Of a DNA stretch of 64,000 nt, positions 19,436 to 27,182 are shown piece by piece. Below the pieces are notes generated by a model, which searched no databases, was not told where the DNA came from, and saw only the letters and a program-made list of their open reading frames with translations. Position 1 is the first letter of the stretch. The number at the start of each line of letters is the position of its first letter. This DNA is from Paenibacillus sp. OK003 (GTDB taxonomy: Bacteria > Bacillota > Bacilli > Paenibacillales > Paenibacillaceae): contig NZ_FOBD01000004.1 in the NCBI RefSeq assembly GCF_900109515.1, forward strand, positions 248,001-312,000, given 5' to 3'. Made by a program: the position numbers and the translations under genes.

Positions 19436-19859
19436 ATGAAGACGATCAAGTGCATGATGGACCACCTGTACTGGGCAGACGGACGTATCTTGGAAGCGCT
19501 CGAAGAGAGTGGGACGAAGAACAAGGACCTCCTGAAACTCGTTCGGCATGTCGCGGTCGCGGAACGAGTCTGGCTGTCTCGTTTGCAGGGCAAGGGCAGT
19601 GCGCAATATTCGTTGTGGGAGGAATCGGAAGACCTGACGGCGATCCGGACGATATTCGAAGAAAACGCTGAGCAATATCGCGTCTATATCGAAGGGCTTG
19701 AGGAATCTGAGTTGGGTTCCATTCCAAACATCCGTCCGGGACATCCTGTTGCAGGTTCTCTTACATGGGCAATATCACCGAGGACAGATCAATCGGGCAC
19801 TTCGGATCGAATCGGCAGAGCCTGCCCAAGTCGATTACATCACGTTCGCGAGGCTCTAA
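19436..19859 (+). pseudogene. DinB-family metal-dependent protein, broken by an internal deletion/frameshift
   Basis: The start encodes the DinB fold (MKTIKCMMDHLYWADGRILE, then HVAVAERVWLSRLQG). After about residue 92 (ESELGS) the reading frame changes: the +1 frame from about 19720 reads FQTSVRDILLQVLLHGQYHR and on to ITFARL with a stop at 19857-19859, which is the normal DinB end including the metal-binding HGQYHRGQ motif. The 10-15 residues that should link the parts are missing, so a small deletion has removed them and broken the frame. The unbroken frame runs to 19945 but encodes unrelated residues. The native stop lies inside a CTAACGGGCA motif. GC content is higher than in its neighbours. 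Confidence 0.75.
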
Positions 19860-19900
19860 CGGGCAAGATAGCGTGGCATATAGAGGACTGGATATTCATA

Positions 19901-19935
19901 GATAGGTTTCTTAATAAGAGGAAAAGAAACCTATC
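19901..19935. repeat. Inverted repeat GATAGGTTTC/GAAACCTATC
   Basis: Perfect 10-bp arms (extendable through flanking TT/AA) enclose 15 nt downstream of the broken DinB-like gene. There is no T-run, so it is not a classical terminator. Confidence 0.55.
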
Positions 19936-19976
19936 CTGGGGATAACCGAAAGAGAATTAGAAAATATAGGTTTTAA

Positions 19977-20531
19977 TTAATCATTAAACTCAACAAACAC
20001 ATGCATATACTTATCTAATCCTGGAAGACCGGTCGTTTCTTTGATATCCAAAAATTTAAGTTTTTCTTCCCAGTCCACTCTTTCTTGGTCGGACTCATCA
20101 GCAGCTACTTCAAAAATATATGCTAAGACAAATGCATCAATACTTGAGACTCCATTTTTTAATTGTACCCACTCTCGAGGGAGAACAACTTGATTTTTAC
20201 CCGCTGTGATTTCTTTGCCAGAGAAATTAAGAATCAGTTCTTGGCCTTGATTTTTAACCGTAGTAATTTTTTTCTTTCCGTCCCAATTAAACGTTGCTCC
20301 AGATTGTTTAAAAACATCCTTCATAGGAACATAAGTGGAGTTATACGTCGTTCTAGTCAACTTGTGGTCCTTTGTGATATTTAGTTCTATCTTTTTTAAT
20401 GAAGGATTATATGTATACGCTGCACGTTCCTTAAAAGGTAGATCCTTTAAAGGTTGGTCCGTAGCAGATGCAACCGACACTACACCCACAACTAAAGTTG
20501 ACATCAAAAATAGAGAAACTAATCGCTTCAT
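19977..20531 (-). CDS. Secreted protein with copper-amine-oxidase-N-like (stalk) domain
   Basis: This 184-residue protein has a signal peptide (cleavage near ASA-TDQ, residue 24). A stalk/copper amine oxidase N-terminal type domain follows at about 40-120, with the typical TTYNSTYVPMKDVFKQSGAT and ITTVKNQGQELILNFSG stretches. AAGGAGG precedes the ATG by 7 nt. Such domains are common in cell-wall proteins of Paenibacillus and are not enzymes despite the name. It is transcribed alone. Confidence 0.75.
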   Translation of the reverse strand: MKRLVSLFLMSTLVVGVVSVASATDQPLKDLPFKERAAYTYNPSLKKIELNITKDHKLTRTTYNSTYVPMKDVFKQSGATFNWDGKKKITTVKNQGQELILNFSGKEITAGKNQVVLPREWVQLKNGVSSIDAFVLAYIFEVAADESDQERVDWEEKLKFLDIKETTGLPGLDKYMHVFVEFND

Positions 20532-20631
20532 CTTGATTCCTCCTTAAGTATTGTTATTCACGTAACATAAACGCTACAAGACAGGAGAATGTTTCCTTTA
20601 AAATCCATTTGTATGAAAAGGGAGAATAGGC

Positions 20632-21075
20632 ATGGAAATTAAGATACGAGAAATTGCAGCGAATGATTATACTGAAGTTGTTTTTTTATGGAACGATGTG
20701 CTTGAGATTCGCAATGTTAATGATGAAAATTTTCGAGATACTACAGAAAAAATGAATGAGGACGGGAATTACAAAACATTTGTTGCATTATTTGAAAATG
20801 ATGTGGTTGGTTTTGTAACGATAGTTCAGGCATTATCCGTGGGGGTAGCGATTGGTTATTTACATATACAAGCTCTTGCCGTTAAAAAAGAATTCCAGCA
20901 TCGTGGGGTAGGTACACAACTATTAAGACATACTGAAAATTATGCTAAAGAACTCGGAATATCTAGTATTATTTTATGTAGCGGATTCAAGCGAACTGAC
21001 GCTCATGCTTTCTATGAGCATAATGGCTATGACAAAGATTCATACTGTTTTGATAAGATTATTAACCTTGACTAA
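20632..21075 (+). CDS. GNAT-family N-acetyltransferase
   Basis: This 147-residue single-domain acetyltransferase has the acetyl-CoA loop in motif A, IQALAVKKEFQHRGVGTQLL (Q/RxxGxG/A is QHRGVGT). The C-terminal motif B reads AHAFYEHNGYDKDSYCFDK. The substrate is unknown. The ATG follows AAGGGAGAATAGGC. Confidence 0.85.
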   Translation: MEIKIREIAANDYTEVVFLWNDVLEIRNVNDENFRDTTEKMNEDGNYKTFVALFENDVVGFVTIVQALSVGVAIGYLHIQALAVKKEFQHRGVGTQLLRHTENYAKELGISSIILCSGFKRTDAHAFYEHNGYDKDSYCFDKIINLD

Positions 21076-21174
21076 TAAGTAATAATTAAATCCAACTAAT
21101 CAATTATTTCCTTTACTTGAGAGGGGATTGAGACGTATAATCCGTTCAGACACCAGAGCAAGAAGAGGGGAAAA

Positions 21175-22059
21175 ATGATTATGAATAACGGGTTAGTCAA
21201 CGCTATTATTGCGTATATCATGTGGGGGGTTCTCCCGCTTTATTGGAAGTTGTTTAGCGAAGTTCCGGCAGGCGAGATTCTGTCACATCGGGTTGTTTGG
21301 TCTTTCGTTTTTATGGGTATTCTGGTCGCCGCCCAGCGTCGCTGGGGTGACATAAAGCGGATTGCAACTAACCGCTCGCTTCTTCTGTCCCTCACCGCCA
21401 GCGGAATGCTGATTGCAGTTAATTGGCTTATCTTCATCTGGGCGGTCAACAACGGCCATGTCGTCGAGACAAGCCTTGGCTATTATTTGAATCCGTTGCT
21501 GAACGTCTTGTTAGCGGTTCTCTTCCTTCGTGAGAAGCCAAACCGCGGCCAATGGCTCGCGATTGCCATCGCTGGAGTAGCGGTGCTTATCATCGCGATT
21601 GACTATGGACGGTTTCCGTGGGTCGCGATCTCGCTGGCCGCGTCATTTGGCTTATACGGCCTGGCGAAGAAGAAGATCAAGCAGGACGCTTCTATAGGTT
21701 TATTCTCGGAGACGGCTGTAGTCCTGCCTGTCGCGCTCGGCTACTGGATCTATTTGGCCGTTGCGGGGAAAACGACGGCATGGACGCTGCCTGCGTCGAC
21801 CTTCATCGAACTGCTTCTTTCTGGTGTAGTCACGGCGCTGCCGCTGCTCTTTTTTGCGCGAGCAGCCGCCCGGATGTCGCTGTCAACGCTCGGCTTCGTT
21901 CAATACATCGGGCCGACGATCATGCTGTTACTGAGCATATTCGTATTCAAGGAATCAGTCTCGCCGGTTCTGCTCGTTGGCTTTGCGCTCATCTGGACAG
22001 CGCTCGTCGTATACGCTACGGCATCGATTCGCGGCACGAAACTCGCGAAGGCGAGCTGA
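21175..22059 (+). CDS. rarD: EamA/RarD-family drug/metabolite transporter
   Basis: This 294-residue membrane protein has ten predicted helices in two EamA repeats. RarD hallmarks are present: YIMWGVLPLYWKLF at the start, EILSHRVVWSF, and TALPLLFFARAARM-like segments near residues 220-235. GAGGGG lies 6 nt before ATG 21175; ATG 21181 is an alternative. The gene has clearly higher GC than the genes on its left. The family name derives from chloramphenicol resistance in Pseudomonas; the true substrate is unknown. Confidence 0.85.
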   Translation: MIMNNGLVNAIIAYIMWGVLPLYWKLFSEVPAGEILSHRVVWSFVFMGILVAAQRRWGDIKRIATNRSLLLSLTASGMLIAVNWLIFIWAVNNGHVVETSLGYYLNPLLNVLLAVLFLREKPNRGQWLAIAIAGVAVLIIAIDYGRFPWVAISLAASFGLYGLAKKKIKQDASIGLFSETAVVLPVALGYWIYLAVAGKTTAWTLPASTFIELLLSGVVTALPLLFFARAAARMSLSTLGFVQYIGPTIMLLLSIFVFKESVSPVLLVGFALIWTALVVYATASIRGTKLAKAS

Positions 22060-22134
22060 TGGCACAGACCCCGGTAGGGATGATCTGGGAAACCTAAGAA
22101 CATGCATCAATCAAACGAAAGGTGTGGAATTGCC

Positions 22135-22272
22135 ATGTTGCGTCCAAAAAGCAAGCCTGAAGAGTCCAATGAGGAACTACGTAACCATCTAAAGACTTTG
22201 CTCTCTAAAGTGAAACAGGATACAAGACATGAAGAAATAAACTTTGGCACAGAAGGGAACGAGCTAATTTGA
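22135..22272 (+). pseudogene. C-terminal remnant of a MazE/PemI-like antitoxin
   Basis: The 45-codon frame starts at ATG 22135 after AAGGTGTGGA. It encodes MLRPKSKPEES, a helix, then RHEEINFGTEGNELI. That tail resembles the toxin-binding end of AbrB/MazE-type antitoxins (pattern ExxDFGxxxGxE). The N-terminal DNA-binding swapped-hairpin domain is absent upstream, and no MazF-like toxin follows. It is therefore read as an orphan fragment, though the ribosome binding site could still drive a peptide. Assignment is from recalled family pattern only. Confidence 0.45.
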
Positions 22273-22439
22273 TCATCCCCAGCCAGGCGACCGACCACTG
22301 TACTAACATAAATTTAATGGAGTAACGGGTTTTGCTGTTGTATGTCGCTTAATGAGCCAATCCCTATGAAATCAGTTCTACGCAATGTCCGTTCTATATT
22401 GGCATAATTGAAGATTAGTAGCTGATCATATTCCTAAAT

Positions 22440-22469
22440 CCACGTCTAACTCAGAGACGTGGTTTTTTT
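22440..22469 (+). terminator. Strong terminator
   Basis: CCACGTCT and AGACGTGG form a perfect 8-bp stem followed by seven T. It lies in the 433-nt gap between the antitoxin fragment and the GNAT fusion gene. Apart from this hairpin and a CTAACGGGCA copy at 22637-22646, flanked by GTTAGC/GCTAAC and ATGGCC/GGCCAT inverted repeats, I see nothing in the gap. Confidence 0.85.
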
Positions 22470-22705
22470 CTTTCATACCTAAATAGATTCGTCCATCCTG
22501 ACGCTTCGAACAAGAGCTTCCAAATGGAACTGATAAGTTGGAAAGAAAGATTTTTAATCCTCTGAAATTGTTTCCATTTATAGTATGATAAGACTATCGT
22601 TAGCTTCTTCAAACATGGCCAGTATTATCTCTGCGGCTAACGGGCAAAGGCCATATCGAATGACCACGAAGACCATCCTATAGATAAAGATAAGGAGATC
22701 CAAAT

Positions 22706-25700
22706 ATGACTATAACTTCGATTATCGAACAAATCCGCATTATCGAATACGATCCCTCCTACGCTGCCGCACTTGCTGATATGTGGAACCGCAGCAATGA
22801 AAGTTGGGGAGGTGGCACCAACCAGAGAACAGAGGATACCGTTCGCCGGGAGATGGAGACTTCGTCCAATCTTCATGTATTTCTTGCTGTTCATGAGACA
22901 GAGGTTGTTGGCTTCTGCAGCTTTGCCCACTACCGTTATGACGAGAATGCCCTGTATGTACCGCTATTGAATGTGCGCCCCGATTATCACGGCTACAAGG
23001 TCGGACGTAATCTGATCCTGAACGCCGTTCGCAAGACTGTGGAAGCGGGATGGCCTCGCCTGGATCTGTTCACATGGGCAGGTAACACCAAGGCTGTCCC
23101 GATGTATAAGAAATGCGGATTCTTCTGGGAGAAAAAGGATGAAAATGTGCATCTGATGAACTTCATCCCGACCATCTTACAGACGGAAGCACTTGCTCCT
23201 TATTTGGAGGAGCTGGATTGGTACGCAGACAGCACTCGCGAACTCGTCATCGAGCCGGATGGCCGACGGGAGCGTGGTTTCGATTTCTTTGATTATTCCT
23301 GGCAAAAGGGAGATATCTCCTTGCGAGCCGAATTCGAGAAATCGGGTCGCGGGCTGACAGCTCTCGAAACACCAGATTACGAAATTACCACAGAGATCGA
23401 CGATCATGATCTCGTATTTGGTTCCGCATACAAGGTTCGCTACCGGATCACGAACCGCTCAGCATCCGAACTGAATTTCGAGATCAAGGGTCAGGACAAC
23501 AAAAATATTCGTTTTGCGCTGGACGCTGCAAGAGCAGTTGCTCCGGGAGAAACGGTAATCGTGGAGGGCGAATTCCAACTTGATCCGGTTCAAGAGGAGC
23601 AAAGTCAGAATAAGACCCATCCCGTTGTCACAAGCACATGGCTGATCGGTGGCAGAAAAGCTGAGTTTCGTATGGGCGTTGCCCCGAAATTCCCGGCCAA
23701 GATCAACACGGTGTTGCCCGTAAAAGAGCTCTATACAGGCACTCCTGCTAAGTTATACCTGAACGTGGAGAATAATTTTGATGCCGAAGCAGAGTTCACT
23801 TTTGACCTGCCAGAAGAAGAATTCCTGGAGTGGGCAGCACGTTCGGTGCGCTTCACGGTTCCTGCAAAAGGGAAAGTCTCTGTTCCGGTAGCCTTTACCT
23901 TGCGTTCGTATGGTCTCTATTCGCGAGAAGTAGAGGTAACGGCTGTTCCGACGGATAGACAAGCGGTATCTTTTACAACCAAGCTGTCTGTTCTGATGAA
24001 GGGAACACAAGGACGTTATGGTGGAGAAAACGGGGAACAGTGGGTGGCCGTGAACGGTGCATTCTCCCTCCATATGAGCAAGCAAGAGAACAACATGTGG
24101 ATTGAATACCCTGGCTCGGTTCACAAGTTCTGGTGGACCTATCCGAAGTTGGGTAAGCCATTTGCAGAAGAGTTTTCCAAGAAACAAGCCAAGGAAGTCA
24201 ACATCTATCCGGAGGGAGAAAACCAAGTTCTCGAAGCACTGTATGAATCGGAAGACTTCCCTGGTATAGAGATCAAGACCGTCGTCAAGCTGTCTGCTAA
24301 TGGAATCGCTGAATTTCACCACGAGATTGGGAATACTCGCAGCGCAGAGCTGGAAGAAGATATGTTCTTGATGACGAACTTCGGTTTCTTCGGTAATCGG
24401 CTTATTCTCCCGTACCAAGGCCGTTATGTGGATATGGGTGATGCGTACTCTGGCGATCCGAGCCATTGGGACAGCTCGCAAATTACAGAGAACTGGCTGT
24501 TCTGTAAGGAAGAGTACGGTGCTTGCGGTATCTATTGGGACCCTTCCCTGAAGCTGCTTCGTCCGGAACACACACTAGGGTTACAGCATGAGCTTGGCCG
24601 GATTCCAGCAGGAGCCGTTGTGCAAACGAAGGCGACCGTATTTGCTCTGAACACCTTTGCCAAATGGCAGGATTTCCGATCTTTCGCCCAAAAACGGCGG
24701 AGCCCGGTTCTACCGAAGCTGGACAACCATCTTGAGCTGGCATTGGGTGGTGGCAATCCGTTCGCCCAGGATGTACTGACAGCAGAACTGATTGAACGGA
24801 AGATGGTTCCGCTCGCTGGAAACCTGGAACTGTACGTGCAGAATGGTGGCATACCAGAGCATGTAGCTACTGATATGGAATTAAATCGAGAGCAGGATCT
24901 GCGCTCTGCTAAATTGGAATTCTGCCCTGAGGAAAAGGATGAGACAGAAGAACGTGAGTTTGGCTGGAAGGTACGGGCCGTATATCAAGGAGAGGATCGG
25001 ATTCATGAACGTACCGCCCTCTGGTATCCGCAGACAGGAACAGCGGTTGATTGCGTGATTGAAGAAGGTCCAGCAGGTCCTGTGTACACGGTGAGCAATG
25101 GAGTTCTTTCGATGGCAGCTGCCCCCGGCTTCGGAAGTGTCGTGCATTCCTTGAAGTACCAGGGTGAAGAATGGCTGGACAGCACGTATCCGGAAGCAGC
25201 ACCGCGTTCCTGGTGGAATCCATGGTACGGTGGACTTGGTGTAGGTATCCCTGGTATGAACGGTTTCAGCCGTCAGTTGGAACAAAGAAGCGCAGCTTGG
25301 ACGGAGCAGATGGATGAATTCGGTAACGTCTGGAAAGGAATTCAGATCACGACCCGCATCGAGAAGCATGAAGCGAATCGGGGAATCACCGTACAGCAGC
25401 ATTACCTCATGCTGCCCGGCGTTCCTGTTCTTTGTGAGCTGCACTCGGTTACGAACGAAAGTGGATTGGTGCTGGACTACTCGCTAGCCGAGGAACATTT
25501 CTTCAAACCCTCGCCTGTCTTTGCTGATGGTTGGTTGGAACACCCCGAGCAAGGGCGGTACCCTCTCGGAAAGGTAGACGGATATTTTCAGGCCAAGGGT
25601 TTCTTGCGAATGGGTGCAGTTTCGCGTAAAGACATGCTGCAAGCAGTGAATCGTTACCCTAATCAGAACGCTGGGGGCTTTGTGAACAATGTGGTGCTTG

Positions 25701-25858
25701 GTCACAATGTGTATCACAATCTGCCACTGCTGAACGGGGAAACAGTCTGGACAGAGCCGACCTATCTAATCTTGGGGCAAATGCCTCTGAATCCAGAGGA
25801 TGTACGCGGCCTTCTGCAGCTAGACTTTGCAACTTCAAAAGGTAAAAAGGAGGCTTAA
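22706..25858 (+). CDS. Giant fusion: GNAT acetyltransferase plus large beta-sandwich/mutarotase-like region
   Basis: This is a 1050-residue cytoplasmic protein with no signal peptide. Residues 1-155 form a GNAT domain; motif A is LNVRPDYHGYKVGRNLILNA and motif B MYKKCGFFWEKKDENVHLMN. Residues about 190-430 look like two Ig-like beta-sandwiches (YKVRYRITNRSASELNFEI; LYLNVENNFDAEAEFTFDLP). Residues about 435-1045 resemble paired galactose-mutarotase-like supersandwiches, rich in Trp and Tyr (SVHKFWWTYPKLGKPFAEEF; SWWNPWYGGLGVGIPGMNGF). AAGGAG precedes the ATG. One nucleotide separates its stop from an amidohydrolase start, so the pair is translated together. A plausible role is acetylation of an amino-sugar or a glycosylated amine bound by the large region, followed by hydrolysis by the partner, but no function is established. 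Confidence 0.8.
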   Translation: MTITSIIEQIRIIEYDPSYAAALADMWNRSNESWGGGTNQRTEDTVRREMETSSNLHVFLAVHETEVVGFCSFAHYRYDENALYVPLLNVRPDYHGYKVGRNLILNAVRKTVEAGWPRLDLFTWAGNTKAVPMYKKCGFFWEKKDENVHLMNFIPTILQTEALAPYLEELDWYADSTRELVIEPDGRRERGFDFFDYSWQKGDISLRAEFEKSGRGLTALETPDYEITTEIDDHDLVFGSAYKVRYRITNRSASELNFEIKGQDNKNIRFALDAARAVAPGETVIVEGEFQLDPVQEEQSQNKTHPVVTSTWLIGGRKAEFRMGVAPKFPAKINTVLPVKELYTGTPAKLYLNVENNFDAEAEFTFDLPEEEFLEWAARSVRFTVPAKGKVSVPVAFTLRSYGLYSREVEVTAVPTDRQAVSFTTKLSVLMKGTQGRYGGENGEQWVAVNGAFSLHMSKQENNMWIEYPGSVHKFWWTYPKLGKPFAEEFSKKQAKEVNIYPEGENQVLEALYESEDFPGIEIKTVVKLSANGIAEFHHEIGNTRSAELEEDMFLMTNFGFFGNRLILPYQGRYVDMGDAYSGDPSHWDSSQITENWLFCKEEYGACGIYWDPSLKLLRPEHTLGLQHELGRIPAGAVVQTKATVFALNTFAKWQDFRSFAQKRRSPVLPKLDNHLELALGGGNPFAQDVLTAELIERKMVPLAGNLELYVQNGGIPEHVATDMELNREQDLRSAKLEFCPEEKDETEEREFGWKVRAVYQGEDRIHERTALWYPQTGTAVDCVIEEGPAGPVYTVSNGVLSMAAAPGFGSVVHSLKYQGEEWLDSTYPEAAPRSWWNPWYGGLGVGIPGMNGFSRQLEQRSAAWTEQMDEFGNVWKGIQITTRIEKHEANRGITVQQHYLMLPGVPVLCELHSVTNESGLVLDYSLAEEHFFKPSPVFADGWLEHPEQGRYPLGKVDGYFQAKGFLRMGAVSRKDMLQAVNRYPNQNAGGFVNNVVLGHNVYHNLPLLNGETVWTEPTYLILGQMPLNPEDVRGLLQLDFATSKGKKEA

Positions 25859-25859
25859 T

Positions 25860-26738
25860 ATGCCGATTATTGATATTCACATCCATCTGTCGGATATCGA
25901 CAGCTTTCATCGAACGGCAATAGATTTATCGAAAGTGGATTACTCTGCCGCTGGCCTCAAGGCGGAGTTTGATAAGAACGACGTGATTCTTGGCATTGGT
26001 ATGGGGGTTACGGAGCAGACGAAGGGAGCATTCCCGGATTCCAGTTCTCCCAACCCGATGGGACTTGATTTGGAAGAAAAGGTTCCTTCATTCCTCATGG
26101 AATGCGTCGGCATTAATCCAAACCACCTTGGTGGTGAACACGCTCAGGACGAACTGGACCGGATTGAAGCACGATTACAAGCTCCTGAGGTAGCCGGAAT
26201 CAAACTATATGCGGGGTACTATCATCACTACGTGTATGACAAAATCTACACACCGGTCTATGAGCTGGCAGCCAAGTATAACGTGCCGGTAGTCATTCAT
26301 ACGGGGGATACGTACTCCATGAATGGATTGCTCAAGTATGCACATCCGCTGACCGTGGACGAATTAGCCTTTCAACAGCGCGGTGTGAATTTTATGATCT
26401 GCCATTTAGGTGATCCTTGGGTGATGGATGCCGCTGAAGTCGTGGCTAAGAATCCGAACGTTTACGCAGATTTGTCAGGCCTTGTTGTCGGTGATCGGCC
26501 CCATTTTGAACGGTTTATGAGCGAACCCTTGTTCATGGATCATTTCCGCCGGGCGCTGATCTATTCGGATCATTACGAGAAAATGCTGTTCGGAACCGAC
26601 TGGCCACTCGCGCCGATCGATCTGTATGCAGAATTCGTCCGACGACTTGTGCCGGAGCAGCATCATGAGAAGGTATTCTATGAGAATGCTTTTGGTTTAT
26701 TTCCGCGAATTAAACAGCGAATTGCAGATTTGGGTTAA
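25860..26738 (+). CDS. Amidohydrolase_2-family metal-dependent hydrolase
   Basis: This 292-residue TIM-barrel hydrolase of the ACMSD/amidohydrolase_2 type shows the metal ligands: HxH at the start (IIDIHIHLSD), His in PVVIHTGDT, His in FMICHLGDPW and the final Asp in GTDWPLAP. A histidine pair also appears in AGYYHHYVYDK. The start is ATG 25860, 1 nt after the fusion gene stop, with AAAAAGGAGG before it. It acts on the same pathway as the GNAT fusion; the substrate is unknown. A carbon-nitrogen or carbon-carbon (decarboxylase) bond could be cut. Confidence 0.85.
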   Translation: MPIIDIHIHLSDIDSFHRTAIDLSKVDYSAAGLKAEFDKNDVILGIGMGVTEQTKGAFPDSSSPNPMGLDLEEKVPSFLMECVGINPNHLGGEHAQDELDRIEARLQAPEVAGIKLYAGYYHHYVYDKIYTPVYELAAKYNVPVVIHTGDTYSMNGLLKYAHPLTVDELAFQQRGVNFMICHLGDPWVMDAAEVVAKNPNVYADLSGLVVGDRPHFERFMSEPLFMDHFRRALIYSDHYEKMLFGTDWPLAPIDLYAEFVRRLVPEQHHEKVFYENAFGLFPRIKQRIADLG

Positions 26739-26871
26739 GCATCAGTTCATAATTATCTGTGAGAAAGTGTAAGCCATGTAGGTCATGGAAGCATATGATT
26801 TTCAATGTTTATGCTGAATCCCTATCATGTAAGGGGTTGTCTCAAAAGGAATTCCGCCTTGCTCCAAGCGC

Positions 26872-27064
26872 TAATGAACCTACCGCACCTTAAAATGCGG
26901 ATCATCAACGATTGCAAGATTTAACGAACCTCAGTAACTCTATTTCGTCATAAAGCGTTGTCAAAACCTAAAAAATCGACCGAATCGACGAAATAACGTC
27001 TCTGTGATTCGTTAGATCTCAGATCTGGGCAAATGGAAGCGAATAGCGTGTCTCAGGTTCATTA
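26872..27064. repeat. 193-bp four-arm dispersed element, copy A
   Basis: Four about 26-bp arms lie in the order -,-,+,+ at 26872, 26922-26947, 26989-27014 and 27040-27064. The outermost ends are TAATGAACCT and AGGTTCATTA, perfect complements. The inner pair begins TAACGAACCTCAG and ends with GATTCGTTA. Every arm contains a G(A)TTC(n)TTA end and an AATA(R)CG core. A second copy with exactly the same offsets is at 50740-50932. It lies between the amidohydrolase stop and a terminator. No coding potential is seen. Confidence 0.75.
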
Positions 27065-27082
27065 AAACAAAATAACACGAAC

Positions 27083-27129
27083 AAGGGATGTTCCTGTCAT
27101 ATTCATGACTTATGGGGCATCCCCTTTTT
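27083..27129 (+). terminator. Terminator downstream of the amidohydrolase gene
   Basis: AAGGGATG pairs with CATCCCCTT and is followed by TTTA. It ends about 390 nt after the amidohydrolase stop, so element A would be included in the transcript. Confidence 0.65.
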
Positions 27130-27182
27130 ATGTCCGGTAAAACAGTGAATTCATCTTATGTTTACCTGGAATGAGGAGGGGA

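Noticed and set aside
23753..24571. 272-codon minus-strand frame inside the GNAT fusion gene
   Set aside because: Antisense shadow of a highly biased coding sequence; no start signal and low-complexity Cys/His-rich translation.
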